DNA of 64,000 nt from Oscillatoria princeps RMCB-10 (GTDB lineage: Bacteria; Cyanobacteriota; Cyanobacteriia; Cyanobacteriales; Oscillatoriaceae): positions 1 to 64,000 of the forward strand of contig JAHHHT010000010.1 of assembly GCA_019359235.1 (NCBI GenBank). The letters run 5' to 3'. This document shows positions 44,857-54,400 of the stretch, piece after piece (positions within the stretch are counted from its first letter, which is position 1; each line of letters opens with the position of its first letter). The position numbers and the translations under genes were made by a program. Below the pieces are notes generated by a model. The model had not been told where the DNA came from. It searched no databases and worked only from the letters and a program-made list of their open reading frames with translations.

Positions 44857-45789
44857 ATGGGATACATAATCGCAACTACCAACATGAAAGGCGGTGTCGG
44901 CAAAACCACCCTCACCGTCAACTTGGCCACCTGTCTGGCCAAAAATCACGGCAAGCGGGTCCTCGTCGTGGATCTCGACACTCAAATCAGCGCCACGCTC
45001 TCCATGATGTCGCCGGCGGACTTTGCCAAACTGCGGCGAGACAGACGCACCTTAAAGCAGCTGGTTCACGCAACCATAAAATCGGATGGCAGGAGGTTAA
45101 ATGATATAATAATAGACACCGTTTATGGCTTTGTTTGCAATATCAAAGGTCTGGATTTGTGGCCGGGAGATATAGAGCTTTATGATGAATTTATAGTCTC
45201 CGAAGTCTTGCACGAACAAGCCCTGTATAACAGCGAATGCAGCTTTCAAGAAGTTTGGAACCGATTTGAAAAGCTTTTAATCAAAACAATGTTACAGCCG
45301 GTGAGGAGCGCCTATGACTTCATCTTGCTGGATTGCGCTCCCGGCTACAATCTCCTCACCCGCAGCAGCCTGATGGCTAGCGATTTCTACCTGCTGCCGG
45401 CCAAACCAGAACCCCTCTCCCTGCTTGGAGTTCAGCTGCTAGAAAGGCGGATTTCCCAACTCAGAGACACTCACGAATACGAGACTCCCCTCAATCTAGA
45501 GCTGCTCGGCATTGTGTTCACCATGTCCACCAGTCTGCTCGGCGGCAGATATTACAAGCAAGTCATGCAGCGAGTGCGTGAGGATTACAGCGAAAACAAA
45601 ATATTCCACACCCCTATCCCCACCGATATCAATGTCTCCAAAGCAGTTGACCGCTTCATGCCGGTGGTGCTCACAGACCCCAAATCATCCGGAGCCCAAG
45701 CATTCGCCACCTTGACCCAAGAGTTTTTACAAAAAATAGAGCAGGCAACTGACAGGGAGCGGAAAAACACCAAATTCCGCTTCGCCTAG
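44857..45789 (+). CDS. ParA family ATPase without an adjacent ParB
   Basis: A 310-residue Walker ATPase. MKGGVGKTTLTVNLATCLAK (P-loop near 11-18), VLVVDLDTQISATLS and FILLDCAPGYNLLTRSSLMA are the ParA/MinD motifs; the signature Lys precedes GGVGKT. The central ~90 residues are longer than in Soj. The start at 44857 (MGYIIATTN) is the normal ParA N-terminus; a longer open frame upstream is not needed. No parB or parS is seen. Orphan ParA proteins position varied cargo such as carboxysomes or chemoreceptors. It diverges from the HHL1-like gene. Confidence 0.85.
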   Translation: MGYIIATTNMKGGVGKTTLTVNLATCLAKNHGKRVLVVDLDTQISATLSMMSPADFAKLRRDRRTLKQLVHATIKSDGRRLNDIIIDTVYGFVCNIKGLDLWPGDIELYDEFIVSEVLHEQALYNSECSFQEVWNRFEKLLIKTMLQPVRSAYDFILLDCAPGYNLLTRSSLMASDFYLLPAKPEPLSLLGVQLLERRISQLRDTHEYETPLNLELLGIVFTMSTSLLGGRYYKQVMQRVREDYSENKIFHTPIPTDINVSKAVDRFMPVVLTDPKSSGAQAFATLTQEFLQKIEQATDRERKNTKFRFA

Positions 45790-45869
45790 CTCCCTCAATA
45801 CCATGTCCTGCGGCTTCGCTTGTGGATAGCTTCGGGAGCTCGGTCGCGGGGGAGCTAGCAAAAGCATCT

Positions 45870-46012
45870 GTAGGGTGCGTTCCGCCTGAGTGCACCCCTT
45901 ATTTGTGTGCGGAAATAGATAAGGCGGAACGCACCCCCCTCTAGCGGTGCGTTCCGCGTGCGAGTCCACTCCACTATCTGTGCGAGAATGGATGACGCGG
46001 AACGCACCCTAC
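45870..46012. repeat. Two tandem GTGCGTTCCGC palindromes
   Basis: GTAGGGTGCGTTCCGCCTGA ... AAGGCGGAACGCACCC and then GGTGCGTTCCGCGTGCGAGT ... GACGCGGAACGCACCCTAC form two long hairpins in a row. They lie between convergent parA and the RNase D-like gene and could terminate both. Confidence 0.8.
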
Positions 46013-46018
46013 TTTCTG

Positions 46019-46948
46019 TCACTCTTGGCTCTCCTCATCTTCCTCATCCCTGTGCCGCCTGGCATTCAAGCGCCAGTTAACAACCCTCTCTTTTACCAAA
46101 GGCAGCTCACCGGCAAACGTTCCCAGCTGACTGCGCATCTGTTTCGTCAGCGCCACCGTAAAATCTAAACCCAGCCCCCACTTGAGCACCACTTTGGCCA
46201 GCTCCGAAAAAGCCACCTTGACACTCACCCGCTCCTCACCGCAGAGCTTCCAGTGTTCCGTCTCCGTCACCCCCTGAACCAGCATCGCTTCTTTCAGGCG
46301 CTTTTCCAAATAGCTCACCTCTGAATTGAGCAGCTTCAGCTGGTGCTTGAGTTCCCAGTATCGCTGAGAAACCGCCGCAATATCCTCCGTCGCCGGCTCC
46401 CAAACGGACTCCCTGGCCAAATCCAGCAGCAGCCGGTGGGCGTGAGCCAAATAAACCGGGTCCATCGTAGCGTAATACAGCTGGTTCTCACTCAGCGGTC
46501 GCTGCCCCCAGTCGCTTTGCTGCTCAGATTTTTCCACCTCTGGCAAGTGGCACAGCTGCACCGCCAAAGTTTTCAGCTTCAGATTCCGCACCGGCAGAAG
46601 GTACGCCGGCAGCTTCCTGGCCATTTCCCAAGTGCAGGTGACATTCTGGGCCCGCTCCTCCCCCAGGAACCGCAAGTCGTAGGCGGCATTGTGAAACACC
46701 TTCTCGATCTGGGCGCTGACCATAATCCGCTCAATGAACGCCGCCGCCAATTCTGGCCTGTCCAGCACGTCCAGCACGCAAACCCGCTCGCCGGTGCGGT
46801 CGCTCTTGTCATCCAACACCTGAATCAGCGACAGTCTGGGAGTCTCGCTCAGATAGTCCGCTATTTCTGTATCCACCCAGAGCGTGTTCGCCTTGGCATA
46901 TTCACCGATCGCCGCTGCGATCTCCGACGCCTCTGTCAGGTACGGCAT
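46019..46948 (-). CDS. RNase D-like 3'-5' exoribonuclease
   Basis: A 309-residue DEDDy exonuclease. Motif I is Asp26-Thr-Glu28 (WVDTEIADY), motif II HNAAYDLRFL with its Asp, and motif III YATMDPVYL with the Tyr-x3-Asp. About residues 200-309 form a helical tail, shorter than the double HRDC region of E. coli RNase D. It likely trims tRNA or other RNA 3' ends. The start at 46948 follows a GGGG stretch. Confidence 0.85.
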   Translation of the reverse strand: MPYLTEASEIAAAIGEYAKANTLWVDTEIADYLSETPRLSLIQVLDDKSDRTGERVCVLDVLDRPELAAAFIERIMVSAQIEKVFHNAAYDLRFLGEERAQNVTCTWEMARKLPAYLLPVRNLKLKTLAVQLCHLPEVEKSEQQSDWGQRPLSENQLYYATMDPVYLAHAHRLLLDLARESVWEPATEDIAAVSQRYWELKHQLKLLNSEVSYLEKRLKEAMLVQGVTETEHWKLCGEERVSVKVAFSELAKVVLKWGLGLDFTVALTKQMRSQLGTFAGELPLVKERVVNWRLNARRHRDEEDEESQE

Positions 46949-47235
46949 GGGCTAAACCCCCCTCTCCCCTTAAAACGGACTCGTTTCAACTACGCGGCCT
47001 TCAAGTGTATCTTTTTCAGCGGGAACTGTCAACAGGGAATCTTTCATTTGCCTTTGTGAGCGGCATCACGGCACCCCCCCCAGAGAGTCACAAATTCCAG
47101 AGCGCCTGCGTCACCCGAAATTCCCAAAAACATCACGGGGAGCCGAAACGAGCGTCACTGATCAATCTTTTGGCAAGCCCGACACTAAAGATATCAACCA
47201 AGTGAATTCACCAAAAGAGTGAACTGTGAGGCGTT

Positions 47236-47472
47236 ATGATGGTACTGATTCGTGAAGTTGTCGAGCAAGCTCTGAGAACTGGCTATCTGACCGTAGAAGC
47301 AGAAGAGGAGCTGCGCCAGCTGCTAGCCCGGAAATACGACTTAGAAGACCTCAACGCCTTTATGCTCTTGCAGCACGCAGCGATGTCCGGTCGTGTCAAG
47401 CAACAGTCCAGGGAGTTGCTCCGCCGACAGCGGGAGGCACAGGAGACTGCCGGTGCGGAGCACCAGAAGTAG
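47236..47472 (+). CDS. Small helical conserved protein
   Basis: A 78-residue protein. IREVVEQALRTGYLTVEAEE is followed by QLLARKYDLEDLNAFMLLQH, giving two or three amphipathic helices, and a basic tail (KQQSRELLRRQREAQE). It resembles short hypothetical proteins conserved across cyanobacteria. Function unknown. A GTGAGGCG site precedes the ATG. Confidence 0.65.
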   Translation: MMVLIREVVEQALRTGYLTVEAEEELRQLLARKYDLEDLNAFMLLQHAAMSGRVKQQSRELLRRQREAQETAGAEHQK

Positions 47473-47641
47473 GGTGCCGAACGCCGGCCCCCTTTCTCAC
47501 AATAATGAGGGGCGGGGTGCGTTCCGCCGGCTCGATGATTCCTGAAAAATGAGGCGAAAAGCGGAACGCACCCTACAACTTAGTTCCGCCGGCTCCCATA
47601 ACTCACAAAAATGAGAAAAGGAGCGGAGCGCACCCCGCAAC
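47473..47641. repeat. Degenerate GCGGAACGCACCC repeats beyond ileS
   Basis: Two imperfect palindromes of the GTGCGTTCCGCCGG ... GCGGAACGCACCCTAC kind, with ACTCACAAAAATGAG-type loops, fill the gap between the small helical protein and the convergent ileS stop. Confidence 0.7.
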
Positions 47642-50563
47642 TTAGAACTGACCGGCTAACGCTGGGACGCAGCGCTCGCACAGCAAAGGATGCTCCTCAG
47701 ATTTCCCCACCTGCGTCGAATAATTCCAGCAGCGGTCGCACTTTTCGCCATCCGCCTTCACCACACCGGCACCGAGCGCCTCAGACTGGGAGGCAAACTG
47801 CAATCCTTGCAAAAGTGCCGGTTCCTCCAGCAGTTCCACCTGGGAAGTCAGAAAAAGATAGCGCAGTTCATCCACATTATTCGATGCCGGGATTTGGGGA
47901 TTAGGGGATTGCGGGTTGAGCGAAAGCAGCTTTTGCCGAAGTTCCGCATCCGCCACATAAAGCCGCACCTTAGCCTCCAGAGAAGAGCCAATCGCCTTTT
48001 CAGCGCGAGCTCGCTCCAGCACCTTGTTCACCTCACCCCGAATTTGCCGCAGCTGCTGCCAGAATACAGCCAGTTCTGGTTTTTTCCAGCCCTCCTCCAG
48101 CCGCACCCAGCCGGCTTCAAACACGGACTGGTACGGTGTCGGGTAGGGGAGGTACTGCCAAATATCCTCTGCCATGTGGCACAGCACCGGCGCAATCGCC
48201 CGAGCCAGATTTTCCAGCGCCACCGCCAAAACCGTCTGGCAGCTGCGCCGGCGGAAACTGTCCGGCGCACTGATATAGAGCCGGTCTTTGGCAATATCCA
48301 GATAGAAATTAGACAAATCAACCACGCAGAAATTCTGCACCGTTTGGAAAAAGCGCGAGAACTGGTAAGTCTCAAACGCTTCCGTCACTTCCCCAAACAC
48401 CTCCGTCATCCGGTGCAGCAGGTAGCGGTCGAGTGCGGGGAGTTTATCGTAGGGAACCGCATCCTTAGCGGGGTCGAAGTCGTGCAAGTTGCCCAGCAAA
48501 AAGCGAGCCGTGTTGCGGATTTTGCCCCGGATATCCCCCAGCTGCTTGAGCATGTTCTTGCCAATCGGAACATCCGAGGAATAATCTACCGAAGACACCC
48601 ACAGGCGCAGCAAGTCCGCGCCGTAAGCCGGCTCCTCTTTTTGATTTTTGCCGCCTTCGATGACAATTTTTGGGTCAACGACATTGCCCAGAGATTTGCT
48701 CATTTTGCGCCCTTGCTCGTCGAGGGCAAACCCGTGAGTGAGGACGGTTTTGTAAGGGGCGCAGCCGTTGGTGGCCACACTGGTGAGCAAGCTGGACTGG
48801 AACCAGCCCCGGTGCTGGTCAGATCCTTCTAAATACATGTCGGCGGGATAGCGCAATTCTGGGCGCAGCGCCGCCACTGCAGCCCAAGAGGAGCCGGAGT
48901 CAAACCAGACATCCATTGTGTCGGTGCCTTTGCGGTAGGTTTTGCCGGTGTTGCGATAGGCTTCTGGCAATAGGTCTTCAACCGGCAGCTCCCACCAGGC
49001 ATCCGAACCTTTTTCGGCTACAAGTGCCTGTACATAGGCGATGGTTTCTTCATTGAGAAGGGGTTCGCCGGTTGATTGATCATAGAATACCGGGATGGGG
49101 ACGCCCCAGCTGCGCTGGCGGGAGATGCACCAGTCGGAGCGATCCGCCACCATTGCGGTGATGCGGTTTTCGCCTTGAGCGGGAATCCATTTAACTTCTG
49201 CGATTGCCTTGAGGGCGGCTTCGCGGAAGCCTTCCACGGAGGCGAACCACTGTTCTGTGGCGCGGAAGATGGTGGGTTTTTTGGTGCGCCAGTCGTAGGG
49301 GTATTTGTGGACGTAGGGTTCTTCTTTGAGGAGGGAGCCGGTATCTGCGAGCGCCTGTACGACGGCGGCGTTGCCATCACCGAGTACGTTTAAACCGGCA
49401 AACTGGCCGGCTTCCGAGGTGAAGTTGCCGTCCTCATCCACCGGCGCGAATACCGGCAGCCCGTAGCGCAGCCCGACTTGGTAGTCTTCCAAACCGTGCC
49501 CGGGTGCGGTGTGCACCAAGCCGGTGCCCGAATCCGTGGTAATGTAATCGCCGCCGACGACAATCTCGCTGGTGCGCTCGTACAGCGGGTGCTTGTAGGT
49601 TGAGTGTTCAAGCGCCGCTCCTTTGACTGTGGAGAGGACTGTGAGACTGGTATTGAGGGTGGCGGCGAGCCGGTCAACCAAATCAGCCGCGACAATCAGG
49701 TATTTTGTGTGCCGGGATTGGGGGATTGGGGGATTTGAGGCTTCTACGACGGCATAGGTTAGGTCGGGGTTGACGCTCACGGCTAGGTTCGCGGGAATTG
49801 TCCAGGGTGTGGTTGTCCAGATCGCCACTTTCAGTTCCGGCAAATAAGTTTGCCATTCGGGGGGAACTGTTGGTGCCAGACTCACCATCGGAAAAGCGGC
49901 GTAGAGGCTGCGGGAGGTGTGAGTGGGGCGACCTTGGGAATCTTCGGGATATTCCAGTTCGGCTTCGGCGAGGGCAGTTTTGGAGCTGGGACTCCAGTGC
50001 ACCGGCTTGCGCCCCCGGTAGATGTAGCCTTTGAGCACCATCTTGCCAAAAACGCCAATTTGTGCTGCTTCGTATTCGGGAGACAGGGTTAAGTAGGGGT
50101 GCGCCCAGTCGCCCCACACGCCGTAGCGCTGGAAGTCTTGTTTTTGTTGAGCGACGGCTTTGAGGGCGAAGTCGCGGGCTCTGTGGCGCAGTTTCAGGGG
50201 CGTGAGTTGTTTGCGCTCCTCAGGCTTCATGTCTTGCAGGACTTTGAGCTCGATGGGTAAGCCGTGACAGTCCCAACCGGCAACGTAGCGAACTTTGCGC
50301 CCTTGGAGAAGCTGGTAGCGGTTGATGATGTCTTTGAGGATTTTGTTGAGGGCGTGACCGATGTGGAGGGCACCGTTTGCGTAGGGCGGGCCGTCGTGCA
50401 AAATAAACAAATCACCCGGATTTTCCTGTGAGAGTCGCTCGTAAATCTTGTGTTCCGCCCAAAATTGTTGCAGTTCCGGTTCGCGTTTGAGGGCGTTCGC
50501 CCGCATGTCAAAGTCGGTCTTGGGCAGGTTTACGGTGTCTTTGTAGCTCTTTGCTTCTGTCAC
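47642..50563 (-). CDS. ileS: Isoleucyl-tRNA synthetase
   Basis: A 973-residue class I aminoacyl-tRNA synthetase. HIGH lies at 67-70 (GALHIGHALNK), GWDCHGLPIE follows, and KMSKSLGNVVDP is the second ATP motif. The C-terminal zinc site is complete: CDRCWNYSTQVG ... LCERC. An editing domain with TTPWTIPANLA lies between. Length is normal for bacterial IleS. The start is GTG with no clear ribosome site. Confidence 0.97.
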   Translation of the reverse strand: MTEAKSYKDTVNLPKTDFDMRANALKREPELQQFWAEHKIYERLSQENPGDLFILHDGPPYANGALHIGHALNKILKDIINRYQLLQGRKVRYVAGWDCHGLPIELKVLQDMKPEERKQLTPLKLRHRARDFALKAVAQQKQDFQRYGVWGDWAHPYLTLSPEYEAAQIGVFGKMVLKGYIYRGRKPVHWSPSSKTALAEAELEYPEDSQGRPTHTSRSLYAAFPMVSLAPTVPPEWQTYLPELKVAIWTTTPWTIPANLAVSVNPDLTYAVVEASNPPIPQSRHTKYLIVAADLVDRLAATLNTSLTVLSTVKGAALEHSTYKHPLYERTSEIVVGGDYITTDSGTGLVHTAPGHGLEDYQVGLRYGLPVFAPVDEDGNFTSEAGQFAGLNVLGDGNAAVVQALADTGSLLKEEPYVHKYPYDWRTKKPTIFRATEQWFASVEGFREAALKAIAEVKWIPAQGENRITAMVADRSDWCISRQRSWGVPIPVFYDQSTGEPLLNEETIAYVQALVAEKGSDAWWELPVEDLLPEAYRNTGKTYRKGTDTMDVWFDSGSSWAAVAALRPELRYPADMYLEGSDQHRGWFQSSLLTSVATNGCAPYKTVLTHGFALDEQGRKMSKSLGNVVDPKIVIEGGKNQKEEPAYGADLLRLWVSSVDYSSDVPIGKNMLKQLGDIRGKIRNTARFLLGNLHDFDPAKDAVPYDKLPALDRYLLHRMTEVFGEVTEAFETYQFSRFFQTVQNFCVVDLSNFYLDIAKDRLYISAPDSFRRRSCQTVLAVALENLARAIAPVLCHMAEDIWQYLPYPTPYQSVFEAGWVRLEEGWKKPELAVFWQQLRQIRGEVNKVLERARAEKAIGSSLEAKVRLYVADAELRQKLLSLNPQSPNPQIPASNNVDELRYLFLTSQVELLEEPALLQGLQFASQSEALGAGVVKADGEKCDRCWNYSTQVGKSEEHPLLCERCVPALAGQF

Positions 50564-50695
50564 AGTTGTAAGGCGGGTAGGGGATGAGAGTTTTGCTGGA
50601 TCTACATTATAAAAGCTGCGGGGAGCACCGGCTGGTGGGGGTGCCGGTGGGGGTTTGGTGAACCGCCCCCGTGAAGGAGCGCCAAGAGAAGAGCG

Positions 50696-50947
50696 CGTTC
50701 GAGCTCAGAGGTCCACCGTTCGAGCTCGGAGCTGCATCGTTCGAGCTCGGAGCTGCATCGTTCGAGCTCGGAGCTGCATCGTTCGAGCTCGGAGCTGCAT
50801 CGTTCGAGCTCGGAGCTGCATCGTTCGAGCTCTGAGGTCCACCGTTCGAGTTCGGAGCTCCATCGTTCGAGCTCGGAGCTGCATCGTTCGAGCTCGGAGC
50901 TGCATCGTTCGAGCTTAGAGCTCCATCGTTCGAGTTCGGAGCTCCAT
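50696..50947. repeat. Twelve-copy 21-base tandem repeat
   Basis: The unit is CGTTCGAGCTCGGAGCTGCA plus T, repeated 12 times in exact register from 50696. Variants at units 1, 7, 8, 11 and 12 read GAGGTCCAC or GAGCTCCAT in the second half. Each unit holds the palindrome CGAGCTCG. Because 21 is divisible by three, all six frames are periodic and several stay open. I treat it as a noncoding minisatellite. Confidence 0.9.
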
Positions 50948-50952
50948 CGTTC

Positions 50953-51185
50953 GCCTTAAAAATGTTTGTAGTAGGGCTTTAGCCCTCCCGACAGATATCG
51001 CCCCCAGAGCAAATTTTCATTGGGAGCGGTGTGCGCAGTTCATCCCCACTGCCTTAAAAATGTTTGTAGTAGGGCTTTAGCCCTCCCGGCAGGTATCGCC
51101 CCCAGAGAAAGTTTTCATTGGTGGCGGTGTGCGAAGTTCATCCCCACTGCCTTGAAAATGTTTGTAGTAGGGCACCCGTGGCCGC
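50953..51185. repeat. 98-base tandem repeat, about 2.4 copies
   Basis: Units start at 50953, 51051 and 51149. Each opens GCCTTAAAAATGTTTGTAGT, then AGGGCTTTAGCCCTCCC (a small palindrome), CAGATATCGCCCCCAGAG and GTTCATCCCCACT. The third copy is cut short and runs into a GGGCACCCGTGGCCGCCCC repeat. Confidence 0.9.
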
Positions 51186-51422
51186 CCCCTGTTTCTGGCA
51201 CCTTCACGTTTTATTTATAAAAAATATCTAAGTTGAAACCAAGGCTCTTTTATTCGCTATGCTATATTTAAAATAAATCCCGGTGCGGCATCCAGTAAGC
51301 CCCCTTCCCTCTTCCTCTTGGCGTACTTGGCGTCTGCCCTGCGAGGTAGGGGCGAACGGCTTTTCACCCCTACTGCGCATGCCGGTTTGTTCAAGCTACT
51401 TTAAATAATTTTAAGGCATCCA

Positions 51423-54400
51423 ATGAACACAGAACCATACTCAATCTATCACATTGGCGGCTCTCTCCCCCCTGACTCCCCCACTTATGTAAAACGACCG
51501 GCTGACGAGGAACTCTATGAGGCGGTAATCGCTGGGGAGTTTTGCTATGTGCTCAATTCGCGCCAAATGGGCAAATCCTCTCTCAGGGTGCGCACGATGC
51601 AGCGGCTTCAAGCTGAAGGGGTTGCCTGCGCGGCGCTCGATTTAACGGCAATTGGCAGTCAGAATCTGACTTCGGAGCAGTGGTATGCCGGCATTGTCCG
51701 CCATCTGGTCAAAAGTCTGGAACTGGCGGACAAGGTTAATGTGCCCAGTTGGTGGAAAGAGCGGGAATTTCTCTCGTCGGTGCAGCGAATGGATGAGTTT
51801 ATCGAGTCGGTGCTGCTGGCAGAGATATCTGCTAAGATTGTAATATTTATAGATGAAATTGACAGCATTCTCAGTTTGAAGTTTGACACGGATGATTTCT
51901 TTGCCCTGATCAGAGCCGGTTACAACAAACGCGCCGACAAGCCTGAATACAGCCGGCTGAGCTTTGTGCTGCTGGGGGTGTGCACTCCCTCGGATTTGAT
52001 TGCGGACAAGAACCGGACGCCGTTTAATATTGGCAGGGCGATTGCGATGACCGGCTTTCAAATGCCGGCGGCGATGCCTCTGGCTGGGGGATTGTCAGCG
52101 GCGGTTGAGAATCCTGAGGCGGTGTTGGGTGAGATATTGGCGTGGACAGGAGGGCAGCCGTTTCTCACGCAGAAGGTTTGTAAATTGGTTGGTTTGAACC
52201 GCCAAGACGCAGAGAGCGCCAAGAAAGAGGGTGATGCGTCGTGGGTTGGAAAGTTAATACAAGTGCGGGTGATTGAAAATTGGGAAGCGCAGGATGAGCC
52301 GGAGCATTTAAAGACGATTCGGGTGAGGATTGTCAGAAGTCAGGAACGCGCAAGTCGGCTGTTGGGATTGTACCAGCAAATTTTGCGGGAGGGGGGAGTG
52401 GCGGCGGATGACTCTCCGGAACAAATGGAGTTGCGGCTGTCGGGGTTAGTGGTGAGGCAGCTTGGGAGGCTGGAAGTTGCTAACCGCATTTACGGGGAGG
52501 TTTTTAATGCCGGTTGGGTTGAGAAAGAATTAGGCAATCTCCGCCCTTATGCGGAGGTGTTCCGAGCGTGGCTAGCTGCTAGCCGGCAGGATGAATCCAG
52601 GCTGTTGCGGGGACAGGCGCTGCGGGACGCGCTCGCCTGGGCGGCGAGTAAAAGTTTGAGCAATGAAGATTATCAGTTTTTGACAGCGAGTCAGCAAGTG
52701 GATTTGGCAACGGAGCAACAAGCCAGACAGATGGAAAAGCTGGAAGCGGACATTGCTCTGGATGCGGAAAAAAAGGCAAGGGTAGACGCCGAGCTGGAGC
52801 GGGAGAAAAAAGTCCGCCAAGTCGCTCAGGGAAGAAATAGAATTGCGGCGGTTTTGCTGGCTTTGGTGACAGCGGTGAGCGGTTTGGCAGTGTTTCAGTG
52901 GGCAGAAGCCGAAAAGGGGAAAGTCAATGCCGAGATTGATGCCCTGACTTTATCGTCGGAAAAGCTGTTTGCCGTGAACCGGGAGTTGGAGGCGCTGGTA
53001 GAGGGGATAAAAGCAGCGAAACAGCTGAGCAGATGGGGGGTGGGAGCCGGTAGGAAAACGCCGGTTGTGGGGGCGCTACAGCAGGCAGTTTACGGAGTCA
53101 GAGAGCGCAACCGCTTGGCAGGGTACAGCGCTTGGGTAAACAGCGTAGCTTTCAGCCCGGACCGCAAGACAGTCGTTTCTGCTGGTGAGGACGGCACCGT
53201 CAAACTCTGGAGCCTTGATGGAAAGAAAAAAGCCACCTTCCAGGGGCATAGCGGTTGGGTCTGGAGCGTAGCGTTCAGCCCGGACGGCAAGACAGTCGCT
53301 TCCGGTGGTGAGGACGGCACCGTCACACTCTGGAGCCTTGACGGCAAGGAAAAAGCCACCCTCAAGGGGCATAGCCGTGCGGTCAGGAGCGTGGCTTTCA
53401 GCCCGGACGGCAAGACAGTCGCTTCCGCTGGTGATGACCCCACCGTCAAACTCTGGAGCCTTGACGGTCAGGAAAAAGCCACTCTCAAGGGGCACAGCCG
53501 TGAGGTCTGGAGCGTAGCTTTCAGCCCGGACGGCAAGACAGTCGCTTCCGCGAGTGTGGACGGCACCGTCAAACTCTGGAGCCTTGAGGGTCAGGAAAAA
53601 ACCACCCTCAAGGGGCATAGCGGCGGTCCGGTCAACAGCGTAGCGTTCAGCCCGGACGGCAAGACAGTCGCTTCCGGTGGTGCGGACGGCACCGTCACAC
53701 TCTGGAGCCTTGACGGTCAGGAAAAAGCCACCCTCAAGGGGCATAGCCGTGAGGTCGTGAGCGTAGCGTTCAGCCCGGACGGCAAGACAGTCGCTTCTGC
53801 CAGTAATGACGGCACCGTCAAACTCTGGAGCCTTGAGGGTCAGGAAAAAACCACCCTCAAGGGGCATAGCAGTGGGGTCTGGAGCGTAGCTTTCAGCCCG
53901 GACGGCAAAACACTCGCGGACGCTAGTGTGGACGGCACCGTCAAACTCTGGAGCCTTGAGGGTCAGGAAAAAACCACCCTCAAGGGGCATAGCGATGGGG
54001 TCAGGAGCGTAGCTTTTAGCCCGGACGGCAAGACAGTCGCTTCTGCTAGTGATGACGACACTGTCAAACTCTGGAGCCTTGACGGTCAGGAAAAAACCAC
54101 CCTCAAGGGGCATATCAATGATGTCAGGAGCGTAGCTTTTAGCCCGGACGGCAAGACAGTCGCTTCCGGTAGTTTTGACGACACTGTCAAACTCTGGAGC
54201 CTTGACGGTCAGGAAAAAACCACCCTCAAGGGGCATAGCGGTGATGTCTGGAGCGTAGCGTTCAGCCCGGACGGCAAGACAGTCGCTTCCGGTAGTTATG
54301 ACGGCACTGTCAAACTCTGGAGCCTTGAGGGTAAGGAAAAAACCACCCTCAACGGGCATCCCGGTTGGGTCACGAGCGTAGCGTTCAGCCCAGACGGCAA

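Larger units (their letters stand above)
50564..51422. other. ileS upstream region with two tandem-repeat blocks
   Basis: The leftward ileS promoter should lie in 50570-50690. Most of the rest is repeats: twelve 21-base units (50696-50947) and a 98-base tandem repeat (50953-51185), both listed separately. 51190-51290 is AT-rich and may hold the rightward promoter for the AAA-WD40 gene. Confidence 0.55.

Noticed and set aside
50655-50918. A repetitive 87-residue frame (RARSCIV units) over the 21-base array
   Set aside because: All frames of a 21-base repeat are periodic. There is no ribosome site, and the minus strand is equally open.
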